Shown here: one piece after another, positions 40,598 to 49,891 of the stretch
How positions within the stretch are numbered: the stretch's first letter is position 1
How the letters are laid out: every line of letters begins with the position of its first letter
Source: Bacteroidia bacterium
Lineage (GTDB): Bacteria > Bacteroidota > Bacteroidia > CAIKAF01
Reading direction: 5' to 3'
DNA: 64,000 nucleotides
Assembly (NCBI GenBank): GCA_030427255.1
Contig: JAUHWY010000010.1
Coordinates: forward strand, 24,159 to 88,158
The notes under the pieces: model-generated
Told to the model about the DNA's origin: nothing
Databases searched by the model: none
What the model saw: only the letters and a program-made list of their open reading frames with translations
Made by a program: the position numbers and the translations under genes

Positions 40598-41434
40598 CAA
40601 GATTCCCATTAAGCCATAAAGCATGTAAACCTTTAGAGCCAAAGAGCTTTGTTTTGCGGAAAGTTTCCAAAGGGCAACAACCGACAGGAATGCTCCCAAC
40701 CAAACCCCCCAAAGCCAAAAGTTTGCCGGTCCTTTTTCCATGCTTTCCAATCCATAACCCGGAACCAGGGCAATGACTAACGCAGCGCTTGCGGCTATGC
40801 GCAGCTGCAGGTCGGTTAAAAGCGCTCCGGTATTGCGTTTAAATATCACATCTCCCTTGCGATCTTGAATGGTTTTTATCCATTCACGGGCCAAAGTGGT
40901 CCAAAAGGCCAGGTTAATGAACAAAAAGTAGTCGGTTCTTTGGTTGAGATCAGGCCTTAAGGCCATCCAAACCGTAAGGGCAATCAAAACAGCAATGCTT
41001 AGGTTTCCAACCAAGGGTATATGTTGGAGTTTTTTGTTGTAGGCAAAGGTGAGCGCAAGCATTACGGGAAGCAGTTTCGCCGGAAGGAACTGCCACCAAA
41101 CCAAAGACAGAACCATGGTACCTATCCAGGGACTCAGGATAAGCAAAAAAGCTACCCGCCCCGTTTTGTTGTGCAATGGATTGGTTCCGGGGCGGTTTAT
41201 GGCATCGGCTTGTTTGTCGCACCAGTCGTTGTGCCAGTTTCCGCCGAGCATGCCCAAGAGGACGGCCAGGCACAACTCTTGTGCACCGGCTTGCTCAGCC
41301 CCAAAAGCAAACAGCAAAACCACCATAAGCAAATTGGGCATGCGCAAACTCCGAAACCATGCCCAAATACCGATGGACGACGAAACTTGTTCCTCGCCGG
41401 AAGGCCCGAATTCAGTATCTTTGTTGTAATGCAC
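40589..41434 (-). CDS. UbiA family prenyltransferase
   Basis: The protein of about 281 residues has eight or nine helices and the two Asp-rich UbiA motifs: NDWCDKQADAINRPG near residue 68 and the second loop REWIKTIQDRKGD near 183. UbiA enzymes attach prenyl chains to aromatic rings or glycerol phosphates for quinone, heme or lipid synthesis, and the acceptor here is unknown. The most upstream start is GTG 41434. An ATG at residue 32 lies in the first helix and is unlikely, so the true start is uncertain. Confidence 0.88.
   Translation of the reverse strand: MHYNKDTEFGPSGEEQVSSSIGIWAWFRSLRMPNLLMVVLLFAFGAEQAGAQELCLAVLLGMLGGNWHNDWCDKQADAINRPGTNPLHNKTGRVAFLLILSPWIGTMVLSLVWWQFLPAKLLPVMLALTFAYNKKLQHIPLVGNLSIAVLIALTVWMALRPDLNQRTDYFLFINLAFWTTLAREWIKTIQDRKGDVIFKRNTGALLTDLQLRIAASAALVIALVPGYGLESMEKGPANFWLWGVWLGAFLSVVALWKLSAKQSSLALKVYMLYGLMGILLI
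41416..41423 (+). promoter_or_regulatory. TAnnTTTG box 5 nt before the Lys-C-like protease ATG
   Basis: TATCTTTG, then TTGTA, then ATG 41429. It lies inside the start of the divergent UbiA gene. Confidence 0.5.
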
Positions 41435-43597
41435 TTCCGTCTTTGCTTTATTGCTCTTTTTAGCTTTAGCTCCACATGGTTAGGAGCCCAACGTTCCAAT
41501 GGGCAGCCCTTGCCAATATCCAAAAGTGCGATTTCTTTTTCGCTTAATCGGTATGCCATGCCCGCTGAAGCATTATCTCTAGATGGGCCGGAAAAAGAAT
41601 GGAGCTTTGGCCGTCTCTTAAACCTTGAACAGCCCGACTTATCCTGGCAACTAGTAGACAGCAGTTTAAGCCTATATGCTTGCGGATTTAAGGTAAACGA
41701 TGCCGAAGGTTTAGGCATAAATTTCAATCATTTGCCTCAGAACCAAGGAACCCTTTGGGTAGAAAGTGCAAGCGAAATTCTTGGAGGGTTTGATGCCGCA
41801 TGCCGCCCCAATCATGGGGTTTTTGCCGTAAGACCTCTTAAGGGAAATAGCCTTGTTTTGTGGTGGCAGGGAGCTTCGCCGCCTAGTTTTGATGCGCAAG
41901 CGGTAGTTGTGCCTTCCTGGAAAAAGCTGGAAGGTTTTGGCGATGCCGGCGACTGCCTTCCCGATGCGGCATGTCCCGAAGCCCTGGGTTGGGAAGATCC
42001 AAGACGCTCCGTAGTTCTAATGCTTACCAACAACAACACGCGTTTTTGTACGGGAACTTTAGTAAACAATACGCAAGAAAATGGCCGTCCCTTGCTGCTC
42101 ACCGGCAGGCATTGCAATGCTCAAGCCAACTCCATTGTGTGGTTCGGGTACGAAAGCCCGTTTTGCGAGGGTGGGGACGGACCCAACCAAAAGAGCCTCC
42201 AAGGGCTTATTCCCCTTGCAGAGCGTGCTCAAAGCGATATGGAGCTCTTTCAGTTGGCTCAACAACCCTTGCCGCAGTGGCAAGTCTATTTTGCCGGGTG
42301 GTCCAGAGATAGCCTTGCGCCCAGTGAAACCCATTGCTTGCAACATCCCCGTGGAGATGTAATGAAATATGCACGAGACAACCAAGCCCCGGGCCGTTCT
42401 GTTTATGTTGGGCCTGATTTAGGTACAGGCCCTTATTGGCGCGTGAACGACTGGGATATTGGAACTACCGAGCCCGGTTCCTCCGGTTCGGCCCTTTTTA
42501 ATCCAAACAAACAAGTGATTGGCACCTTGCATGGAGGCTTTGCCTCTTGCTCAAACGATTTAGAAGATTATTTTGGTGGCTTGTATGCCTCATGGGATGG
42601 ACCTGCCGATACCTTGAGGTTGAGGGATTGGTTGGATCCTTTGGCTACTCAAACCATGGCTTTGAATGGAAGGTATATTTCGGTGCCCGCCCTGCAGCGC
42701 GATTTGGCCCTTAAATTTCCTTTTCCCGATTCTATGCTTAGATGCAATTCCGGCCCCGTTCAGGTTTTGTGCACCAATTTTGGTATTCAAGCAGCTCAAA
42801 ACCTCCAGCTTTTTGTTCGGGTGAATGGCCAAGAGCAAACCATGCTTTTGGATAGGCCGCTTAATTCCGGGGACTCCATTTATCTAGATTTGCGGCCATG
42901 GCTTCCTTCGGATCCTGAGTTTTTGGATGTGGAGGTAGAATTGGTAGGCATTTTTTCCGGTGGACAGGAGGAGTATCCGGCAGATAATATTTCCACGCTT
43001 CACCTTATGCAAAGGCCCGGAACCCAGGTAGCATTAGAATACCGTACCGACGAAAAACCATTGGAGAGCTTGTTCTTGCTGAAAGACCGCAACGAATCGC
43101 TGGTTTATGCGTTGACAGATACTTCGGCCAACAGCTTGTGGGAGCAAAACATTTGCGTCCTTCCCGAATGCTATTTGTGGATAGCCATGGACGCAGGCGG
43201 GGATGGGATTTGTTGCGGGGAGGGCCAAGGCTCCTTTTCTTGGTCATGGGGAAGCCAACCGGAGATTTGGGAGGGTTTTCAAGATTTCGGGAGTTTGGAT
43301 ACGGTGGGTTTTTGCGTGCCTCAAAGCTATGCAGGTCCCAATTTAATGGGTATATACCCCAATCCTGCGTATCGCTCATTCCGTTTCTTTTATCCGGCTG
43401 AACTGCTTGACGAACCTATTGAACTTCGTTTTTATGATGTTTCCGGAAGGCTTGCCTATACCTGGGTTCCCGAAAAACTCATTTGGGAAGAAGTCATTCC
43501 TGAGGCGCTGGCTCCCGGAGTATACATGTTGGTTTTGGTAGACCTTCAAGGGAACATCATCTCTAAAGCGCGTTTGGTGTGGGCAAGCGATTTATAG
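41429..43597 (+). CDS. Secreted lysyl endopeptidase-like serine protease with T9SS sorting domain
   Basis: From the ATG at 41429 the product is 722 residues with a signal peptide (MHFRLCFIALFSFSSTWLGA). The trypsin-fold domain is Lys-C-like: His228 in LLLTGRHCNAQ, Asp270 in AQSDMELFQL and Ser352 in EPGSSGSALFNP, with several paired cysteines (RFCTGT, GRHC, SPFC, THCLQ). After a middle region comes a C-terminal type A sorting domain (GIYPNPAYRSFRF to LAPGVYMLVL). It is predicted to be exported by T9SS and to digest proteins outside the cell. The gene diverges from ubiA with a 6-bp overlap. Confidence 0.92.
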   Translation: MHFRLCFIALFSFSSTWLGAQRSNGQPLPISKSAISFSLNRYAMPAEALSLDGPEKEWSFGRLLNLEQPDLSWQLVDSSLSLYACGFKVNDAEGLGINFNHLPQNQGTLWVESASEILGGFDAACRPNHGVFAVRPLKGNSLVLWWQGASPPSFDAQAVVVPSWKKLEGFGDAGDCLPDAACPEALGWEDPRRSVVLMLTNNNTRFCTGTLVNNTQENGRPLLLTGRHCNAQANSIVWFGYESPFCEGGDGPNQKSLQGLIPLAERAQSDMELFQLAQQPLPQWQVYFAGWSRDSLAPSETHCLQHPRGDVMKYARDNQAPGRSVYVGPDLGTGPYWRVNDWDIGTTEPGSSGSALFNPNKQVIGTLHGGFASCSNDLEDYFGGLYASWDGPADTLRLRDWLDPLATQTMALNGRYISVPALQRDLALKFPFPDSMLRCNSGPVQVLCTNFGIQAAQNLQLFVRVNGQEQTMLLDRPLNSGDSIYLDLRPWLPSDPEFLDVEVELVGIFSGGQEEYPADNISTLHLMQRPGTQVALEYRTDEKPLESLFLLKDRNESLVYALTDTSANSLWEQNICVLPECYLWIAMDAGGDGICCGEGQGSFSWSWGSQPEIWEGFQDFGSLDTVGFCVPQSYAGPNLMGIYPNPAYRSFRFFYPAELLDEPIELRFYDVSGRLAYTWVPEKLIWEEVIPEALAPGVYMLVLVDLQGNIISKARLVWASDL

Positions 43598-43637
43598 TGC
43601 CTTATTTTTTTGAAAGGTCTTGGCTTGCAATAATTCC

Positions 43638-43645
43638 TATTTTTG
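43638..43645 (+). promoter_or_regulatory. TAnnTTTG box before the first TonB receptor gene
   Basis: TATTTTTG ends 20 nt before the chosen ATG 43666. The nearest TTG (43620) is 15 nt upstream, shorter than usual. Confidence 0.4.
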
Positions 43646-43665
43646 GCGTTTACCCTTGGCAAAGC

Positions 43666-46170
43666 ATGCATAAGTTAAGTATCCAGGTGCGGTTCATTTG
43701 CTTGTTTTTGTTGGCCCTGTTTGCTCATTTTTCTGCACAGGCTCAGCAGAAAGGGGTAGTCTATGGCGTAGTTCAAGACAGCTTGGGAGCTCCGGTTCCG
43801 TATGCACTTATAAGCGACACCTCCCGAAAATTTTTGGTTGAAACCGACCAGCAAGGCCGCTATAGGTTAGAGTTGCCTGCAAATCAAGCTTGGCTTATTT
43901 CCGTTAGGGTGCTTAATTACAAAGAGGCAAAGTTTCAAGTTACACTTAAGCCGGGTCAACGGTTGCAAAGAGATATTTTGATGCGGCAAAATCAGCTGGA
44001 GGATTTTACCATTATAGAACGCGGCAATCAGGATTTAAGCGTAATCGAAATTTCGACCGAGGGCTACCAACAACTGCCTGTGCCCGGAGATGCCATTACT
44101 GCGCTTATTCGCGCCGAAGGTATAGGGGTGGCGGCCGGCAACGAGCTGAGTTCCGGCTACAGCGTTCGTGGAGGAAATTTTGACGAAAATCTAACCTACG
44201 TAAATGGGATGGAAATTTATCGTCCCTTTCTTGCTCGAGCCGGGCAACAAGAAGGATTAAGTTTTATTAATCCCGATATGGTAGAGTCCATAGAGTTCTC
44301 CGCAGGAGGATTTGAGGCAAGGTTCGGTGATAAAATGAGCTCTGTGCTCAACGTACGCTACCGAAAACCATCCCAGTTTAGAGCCAATGCCTCCCTTAGT
44401 TTTTTAGGTGGAACAGCGCACATCGAAGATGCCATTTTTAAAAATAGGCTTAAGTACAATATAGCCTACCGCTATAAATCCAACAACTACTTGCTTTCAG
44501 GTTTGGATACCCGCGGAGATTATCAGCCCGTATTTCAAGATGTTCAAGCCTATGTGGCTTATGATCCGCACGAGGACTGGGAATTTAGTTTTTTGGGCTC
44601 TTTTTCCGACAACAACTTTATTCAAATTCCCCAAGACCGTGAAACCCAGTTTGGGCATGTTCAAGAGGCCAAGCAGCTACGCGTCTTTTTTGATGGACAA
44701 GAGCTGACACGTTTTCAGGTGGCCAGTGGGGCAGGGGCCGTAACTTGGAGCCCCGGAGATTGGGAGCATAAGGTCTACGCCAATGTGTATCGCACCGTAG
44801 AAACCGAAGAGTTTGACGTGCAAGGACAATACTTTCTGGGTGAAGTGGAATCCGATTTGGCCGACCCGAATTTTGGAGAAGTTGTAAATACCACCGGCTT
44901 TGGAACATTCTTGAACCACGCCAGAAACCGCATGGATGGTGTGGTTGCGGCTTTTGGTTATCAAGGGCAATGGGAAAGGCCACAGTTGCTGTTTAACCCT
45001 CGAACAGACATTCAGTTTCAGTGGGGGGCAGAATACAAACGAGAACAAATAAACGATCGACTTAAAGAATGGGGGCTTTTAGACTCCTCAGGCTATTTAC
45101 TTCCCTACGAAGGTCCTGCTGATTTAGGAACAATGGAATTGGAAGAAGTGCGCAATTCCACTGCAGCGCTTAACAGTCAAAGAGTTCAAGCCTTTTTCCA
45201 ATCTCGTTTTCAATGGAAGTCCGCCGAAGGACACCGCTGGTACCTTAACGCCGGAGGAAGAGCTCATTATTGGGACTTGAATCAGCAACTCCTGCTAAGT
45301 CCTAGAGTACAAATGGGGGTACAGCCCTTTTGGAACCGAAGGTTTTCGTTCCGAATTGCTTCAGGTATCTACTACCAAGCTCCTTTTTATCGAGAGCTAC
45401 GCGACTTTCAAGGAAACTTAAATACCAACGTTAAGGCCCAACAGGCCATTCATGTGGTTGCAGGAATGGACTACGATTTTAAATGGTGGAATAGACCATT
45501 CCGACTTACTGCCGAGGCGTATTACAAACAACTCAATGACCTCAATCCATACAAAATCGATAATGTGCGCATCCGCTATGAGGCAAACAACAATGCCAGA
45601 GGATATGCGGCCGGTTTTGATGTAAAACTCAATGGGCAATTCATTCCGGGCTTGGAGTCTTACGTAACCTTGGGAATTTTACAAACCATGGAAGATATTG
45701 ATGGGGATACCCAAACCTTGCCCGATGGCTCAGTAACCGAAATTGGCTTCATTCCTCGGCCCACCGACCAAAGATTAAATCTAGGCTTATTTTTTCAAGA
45801 CAATTTGCCAAACTTGGAACAGTGCAGGGTGCATTTGAGTCTTTTGTTTGGAACGCAGCTGCCTTTTGGTCCTCCGGGAACCCAAAGGGCTGCCGATACC
45901 CTTCGCTCGCCCATGTATCGTAGAGTAGACATTGGTTTTTCCTATGTGTTTATTTCTCCCAATAAAAAGGAAGAAGCTTTGTGGAGAAAAGGAAAAGTAG
46001 GAAAGCACATTAAATCGTTTTGGGCTTCCTTGGAGTTTTTTAACTTGCTCGACATCAACAATACCATCTCCTATCTTTGGATTAGAGACGTGAGCGGTAG
46101 GCGATATGCCGTTCCAAACTACCTAACGCCTCGTTTGATAAATTTAAAATTGGTTTTGGAGCTGAACTGA
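43666..46170 (+). CDS. TonB-dependent outer-membrane receptor (first)
   Basis: From the ATG at 43666 the product is 834 residues with a signal peptide ending AQAQ. A carboxypeptidase-regulatory-like domain follows (GVVYGVVQDSLGAPVPYALI), then a plug domain (SGYSVRGGNFDENLTYVNGMEI and GGFEARFGDKMSS) and a 22-strand barrel ending in NLKLVLELN. The substrate cannot be read, and no SusD partner is present, so a polysaccharide system is unlikely. It is followed 1 bp later by a small exported protein gene. A start at 43579 is in frame but lacks a good signal. Confidence 0.93.
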   Translation: MHKLSIQVRFICLFLLALFAHFSAQAQQKGVVYGVVQDSLGAPVPYALISDTSRKFLVETDQQGRYRLELPANQAWLISVRVLNYKEAKFQVTLKPGQRLQRDILMRQNQLEDFTIIERGNQDLSVIEISTEGYQQLPVPGDAITALIRAEGIGVAAGNELSSGYSVRGGNFDENLTYVNGMEIYRPFLARAGQQEGLSFINPDMVESIEFSAGGFEARFGDKMSSVLNVRYRKPSQFRANASLSFLGGTAHIEDAIFKNRLKYNIAYRYKSNNYLLSGLDTRGDYQPVFQDVQAYVAYDPHEDWEFSFLGSFSDNNFIQIPQDRETQFGHVQEAKQLRVFFDGQELTRFQVASGAGAVTWSPGDWEHKVYANVYRTVETEEFDVQGQYFLGEVESDLADPNFGEVVNTTGFGTFLNHARNRMDGVVAAFGYQGQWERPQLLFNPRTDIQFQWGAEYKREQINDRLKEWGLLDSSGYLLPYEGPADLGTMELEEVRNSTAALNSQRVQAFFQSRFQWKSAEGHRWYLNAGGRAHYWDLNQQLLLSPRVQMGVQPFWNRRFSFRIASGIYYQAPFYRELRDFQGNLNTNVKAQQAIHVVAGMDYDFKWWNRPFRLTAEAYYKQLNDLNPYKIDNVRIRYEANNNARGYAAGFDVKLNGQFIPGLESYVTLGILQTMEDIDGDTQTLPDGSVTEIGFIPRPTDQRLNLGLFFQDNLPNLEQCRVHLSLLFGTQLPFGPPGTQRAADTLRSPMYRRVDIGFSYVFISPNKKEEALWRKGKVGKHIKSFWASLEFFNLLDINNTISYLWIRDVSGRRYAVPNYLTPRLINLKLVLELN

Positions 46171-46171
46171 T

Positions 46172-46702
46172 ATGGCTAGTCTGCTATCTTGCCCAATAAT
46201 GTACTTTTTCAGGCCTGCCTTTTGGTGTTTCCTCCTGATTTTCCAGATGGGCTATGGCCAAAGCAATGGCTTTACCTTTCTAGGGCCTAATTTTACTATA
46301 AGCTTTAATGCACCGGTGGATACTTCCCAATTCATTATTCAGGGAGATACTTTAGTTCAGCATTTGACCCAAGAAAATGTTTTCAGTTTCGGATGCGCTT
46401 ATGTGCCTTTACCAAATCGAAAAAACCTTAGAGAAATTATTCGTTCTTGGGCGGAAGCCATTCATGCGGATGTCTCCGAATGGTATGCCTTTGAAAGGAG
46501 AATGGCCACGGAGAACGGAAAAAAGAAAAAAGTAAATGGCCTAAAGATCATCATGAATTTTTTTGATGAACGCAAAACCCTAGCCGCTGCTACCTTCATT
46601 CGAAACGGATATTGGTATGCTTTTTTTGTTATTGGCCCTAGAAATATATCTACGGAATTTATAGGTTTCTCAAGAATTCGGAGCATTACTTGGAAGGAAT
46701 AA
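46172..46702 (+). CDS. Small exported protein of unknown function downstream of TonB receptor
   Basis: The product has 176 residues, or 167 if the ATG at 46199 is used, which gives a cleaner signal peptide (MYFFRPAFWCFLLIFQMGYG). The rest is a compact alpha/beta domain with SNGFTFLGPNFTISFNAPVD and a basic middle (GKKKKVNGLKIIMNFFDE). No family recognised. It is placed 1 bp after the TonB receptor gene, so it is probably co-transcribed. Confidence 0.72.
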   Translation: MASLLSCPIMYFFRPAFWCFLLIFQMGYGQSNGFTFLGPNFTISFNAPVDTSQFIIQGDTLVQHLTQENVFSFGCAYVPLPNRKNLREIIRSWAEAIHADVSEWYAFERRMATENGKKKKVNGLKIIMNFFDERKTLAAATFIRNGYWYAFFVIGPRNISTEFIGFSRIRSITWKE

Positions 46703-46826
46703 GACCTGCTGATTCAGCCTCCAACCGTTTTTGCACCCCTTCCTAAAAGCTTCCCCACACCAAGCTCAGACTTAGTACATCCCCCCTTAGGGGACGGTTG
46801 ACGCCTTGTGTTTTCAAGCATTTTGT

Positions 46827-47029
46827 CCTGACCGTAACGTCAGGATTTTAACCCTAACCAAGGCGTCAGGGACGAATTAAGGCAGGGTCAAATGGAAAGA
46901 CCTCCTGACCGGAGCCTCAGGTATTATAATCCTGACCGAAGCGTCAGGTTTTATAATCCTGACCGAAGCGTCAGGTTTTATAATCCTGACCGAAGCGTCA
47001 GGTTTTATAATCCTGACCGAAGCGTCAGG
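46827..47029. repeat. Tandem array of CCTGACC...GTCAGG hairpins
   Basis: Seven hairpin units lie in the 438-bp gap between convergent genes. The last four (46931-46948, 46958-46975, 46985-47002, 47012-47029) are identical 18-mers, CCTGACCGAAGCGTCAGG, separated by 9-nt TTTTATAAT spacers (27-bp period). Three diverged units lie upstream at 46827, 46852 and 46904, with loop and stem changes that largely keep pairing. A further TGACGCCTTG at 46799 is the inverse of part of unit 2. There are no spacers of CRISPR type. The rest of 46703-47140 shows no gene. Confidence 0.9.
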
Positions 47030-47140
47030 ACAGAATCGCCACCGGAATAGCAATGCGTCAAAGGTCTCTTTAGGGTAAAAGGCACGTTAAGAACACAAAG
47101 TCCTATCCATCTAAACTCAGTTTTGCAATCCAAGCCTTCT

Positions 47141-49492
47141 TTAGTAAAGCACCATAAGACTCCCCGATTTCTGTCCTTCTTGTCCCAAGCAGTCCAGATA
47201 ATCAACCACAACAAAATAAGTGCCTTGGGGAACTGTGCTGCCCCCGGGGGCTGTTCCATCCCAACCGTTTTGCAGGGTGGAAGTAGAAAACATGAGGATT
47301 CCCCACCGGTTGTAAATACTCAGCGTAAAGTTTTCTGCATTAGCCAATTGAGCAATAAAATAGGTGTCGTTAATTCCATCTCCATTTGGAGTAAACACAT
47401 TAGGCATATCAAAGGGTGGAATTCCATCTATTAGGCTCACTGTAACGGTGTCAAAGCCGGGGCCACATTCGTTGGTGATGCTTAATGTTAGGCTGGTATC
47501 GCTGCTAATGGGCAGAATGTTGGAGGTGCTTCCGGTTCCCCAAAGTACATTCCCTAAACTGTCCGGCGCCACCAGTATTGCAGTATCTCCGACACAAATT
47601 TCCTGATCTTCTACATCAAACACCGGAATGTTTTTTGCCACCGCAAAAGCCGAATCCCAAACCGTACAATTATTGTCATCGGTTACCTCTACTCGGTACC
47701 ATCCGGGTTCGGTTACGGTCCACGTTTGACTCGCAGGGCCGTTTTCCCATTGATAGGCCACAAAACCTCCACCCGCATTTAAGGTTAAATCTCCGTTTTC
47801 ACAGATTACCAGAGTGTCTCCGTTTAAATTTGGGTTTGGGCGTGGGAAAACGGTTATGGTGGCTGAGTCCCTACGGCACGTTACCCCTGCGGAGTCTACG
47901 CCCAAACGTATGGTTATGGTTTGATTGCCGGGTCCGTCGTGCCCATAATTGAAAGAGGGGGTTGGGATTTGGAAATCATCCAGCAAACTGTCCGGGTTCC
48001 AGGTGTAATTGAAGTCATTTAACAATTGACTCGGGGTGAGTAAAAGCGATTCATCCGAACAAACTTCATAGTCCTCAATGCTAACATTGGGCCTTGGGAA
48101 CACCTTGATGGAGAGCGTATCTGTAAGGGTAGTATCTAAGCATTCGTCATAAATCGAAATTACATAATCTCGATTTACGGGCGTTTGCACCACATAAGGT
48201 GGACTCAACACATTGCCGTTGAGCGACCAGTCGATATTGAAAAAGCCGGAGCCTCCAACCGTGTCAAATGCCAATGGGACTACTTGACCAATGCAAATAT
48301 TGGTGTCCGTTGCAGCCACTTGAAGGTCAGATACATCTTGAATAAGCAGGGTCACTTGACTTACAACAGGCTGGTTGCAAATGGTATCTGTTATGGTAAC
48401 GGTTACGGTCTCCCCCGGATCTGCAACCCCATCTGAAAAAGGCGTAATGTTTAAGGTAACGGTATCTATGCCCGGAGGGAAAATGATAAAATTGGGTAGG
48501 TTATTGTAGTCCGAACCCATGGTTGCCGAGCCGGTAACTTGAAAAAATACGGTATCGCTGTTGGTGCTTTCGCTTGTCCGAACAAACTTCAATGCAGCAT
48601 CTGAACATCCTTCGTATAGTATGGTGTCGTTGGTAGGTGATGTTCCGGTTTGATTAAAATCAATGTCCGAAGAAATCTGCACCAAACCCGAAGAAAAGGA
48701 ATTGGCACGTAAAAATACCGCAGAGTTAAGCGCACCATCAATTACGTCTGCCACACCCAAACGTAAGGTATACGTTGTGCAAGGAATAACCGGAGCTTTG
48801 GCAGTAAGCACTGTAGTAAACCCCCCAAAAACCACCGAGGTAGGGTTGCAGTTGTCTACAAAATATTGACAATTGGTGCATGGGCCTGTAGCGCAACCGG
48901 AAGATTGACCGTTATTTACATTATTAATGGTCACCGGCAGGTTGGTGTTGGGGATCAAGGCTATATTTTGGTTTACGTATTGCCCTCCGGCCGGATTTGG
49001 ACCACTTAAGAAGAATCCAAATACATCGTTAAAATTGGAGTTTACATAAAAATTGTACTCCATGGAAGCAAATACATAATCGAATTGAATGGTATCTCCA
49101 CCCGGAATAAAATCAAATTGAATGATTCCCGCATTGTTGGTGGCAGAACCTCCCGCAAGCTGAGATAAAGCGGGATCTCCCGGAGTGCCTGCGCCGGTAG
49201 GGAAGCCCCCATTCGCTAAGCCCAAACTCGGTGCAATATCGCAAGTCGCAATTACCGCACCACTATTCATACCTATATTGGAATTTGCCCCATTAAAGGT
49301 TCCAAATTGAATAGCGGCTCCTTGACTCGTAATGTTGCTAACATTGAGGCCATTGCCAACAAGCACATTGTTGATTAAATTGGCAGGAGTTTCGTATTGA
49401 GTGGTTAGTTGAGCTTGAACTTGAAAGCTAGAGCTTAAAACGATTCCTAGTACGGAGCCTAAGAATCCTATCTTTGAGAACTTTTGGCGCAT
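47141..49492 (-). CDS. Choice-of-anchor-L surface protein with type B (CHU_C) T9SS domain
   Basis: The 783-residue protein has a signal peptide (MRQKFSKIGFLGSVLGIVLS), an N-terminal choice-of-anchor L domain (NLINNVLVGNGLNVSNI, then GGDTIQFDYVFASMEYNFYV) with several paired cysteines, and beta-sandwich repeats (DTVFFQVTGSATMGSDY is Calx-beta-like, then PKD-like SNEC regions). The C-terminal gliding-motility-associated domain reads FTPNGDGINDTYFI and FTLSIYNRWGILMF. Such proteins are secreted by T9SS and held on the cell surface. Function unknown, possibly adhesion. The gene stands alone and converges toward the hairpin array. Confidence 0.92.
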   Translation of the reverse strand: MRQKFSKIGFLGSVLGIVLSSSFQVQAQLTTQYETPANLINNVLVGNGLNVSNITSQGAAIQFGTFNGANSNIGMNSGAVIATCDIAPSLGLANGGFPTGAGTPGDPALSQLAGGSATNNAGIIQFDFIPGGDTIQFDYVFASMEYNFYVNSNFNDVFGFFLSGPNPAGGQYVNQNIALIPNTNLPVTINNVNNGQSSGCATGPCTNCQYFVDNCNPTSVVFGGFTTVLTAKAPVIPCTTYTLRLGVADVIDGALNSAVFLRANSFSSGLVQISSDIDFNQTGTSPTNDTILYEGCSDAALKFVRTSESTNSDTVFFQVTGSATMGSDYNNLPNFIIFPPGIDTVTLNITPFSDGVADPGETVTVTITDTICNQPVVSQVTLLIQDVSDLQVAATDTNICIGQVVPLAFDTVGGSGFFNIDWSLNGNVLSPPYVVQTPVNRDYVISIYDECLDTTLTDTLSIKVFPRPNVSIEDYEVCSDESLLLTPSQLLNDFNYTWNPDSLLDDFQIPTPSFNYGHDGPGNQTITIRLGVDSAGVTCRRDSATITVFPRPNPNLNGDTLVICENGDLTLNAGGGFVAYQWENGPASQTWTVTEPGWYRVEVTDDNNCTVWDSAFAVAKNIPVFDVEDQEICVGDTAILVAPDSLGNVLWGTGSTSNILPISSDTSLTLSITNECGPGFDTVTVSLIDGIPPFDMPNVFTPNGDGINDTYFIAQLANAENFTLSIYNRWGILMFSTSTLQNGWDGTAPGGSTVPQGTYFVVVDYLDCLGQEGQKSGSLMVLY

Positions 49493-49519
49493 AAATGAAG
49501 ATAACCTGACTAGTAAGTT

Positions 49520-49861
49520 ATGACAAAGCTAAGTAAAAAACAAGCAGGGGGGATAGTTTACTCCACATTCGGAAGCCAACAAGAACCTGAATCAGAGCCA
49601 CAAGCTTTTCATCCCACAGATTGGGAGTTGGGAGTAAGACGCGAAAAAAAAGGGCGTGGTGGAAAAACCGTAACGCTAATTATTCTACCCGACGAGTTCC
49701 CCGGAAACCAAGCCCCCGATTTGGCCCAAAAAATTAAAAAGCACTGCGGAACCGGAGGGAGCGTTACTCCGCAAGGTATTGTTATTCAAGGAGATTTTGT
49801 AGATAAAACCATAGGCTTTCTCAAAAAATTAGGGTACCCGGCAAAAAAAGTTGGTGGATAA
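49520..49861 (+). CDS. SUI1/eIF1-like translation factor
   Basis: The 113-residue protein has the SUI1 domain in its C-terminal 75 residues: VRREKKGRGGKTVTLI and KKHCGTGGSVTPQGIVIQGDFVDKTIGFL match the eIF1/YciH fold. The N-terminal part is a polar linker. Bacterial YciH can reject poor initiation complexes. This is interesting beside the non-SD initiation in this phylum, though the link is inference. It lies 27 bp from the divergent CHU_C gene and 30 bp before the CsgG-like gene. Confidence 0.92.
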   Translation: MTKLSKKQAGGIVYSTFGSQQEPESEPQAFHPTDWELGVRREKKGRGGKTVTLIILPDEFPGNQAPDLAQKIKKHCGTGGSVTPQGIVIQGDFVDKTIGFLKKLGYPAKKVGG

Positions 49862-49891
49862 ATCAACTTTTGCACGGTATTTGGATAAGGT

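Noticed and set aside
41021..41428. N-terminal extension of the Lys-C-like protease
   Set aside because: The 136 extra codons lie antisense to ubiA and contain no signal peptide. The ATG at 41429 gives a proper signal peptide and follows a TAnnTTTG box.
41429..43597. Gingipain-type (C25) protease
   Set aside because: The His/Asp/Ser motifs and GSSGS context are those of a trypsin-fold Lys-C-like enzyme, not of a cysteine protease.
46827..47029. CRISPR array
   Set aside because: The 27-bp units follow each other with the same 9-nt spacer sequence, so there are no variable spacers, and no cas genes are nearby.
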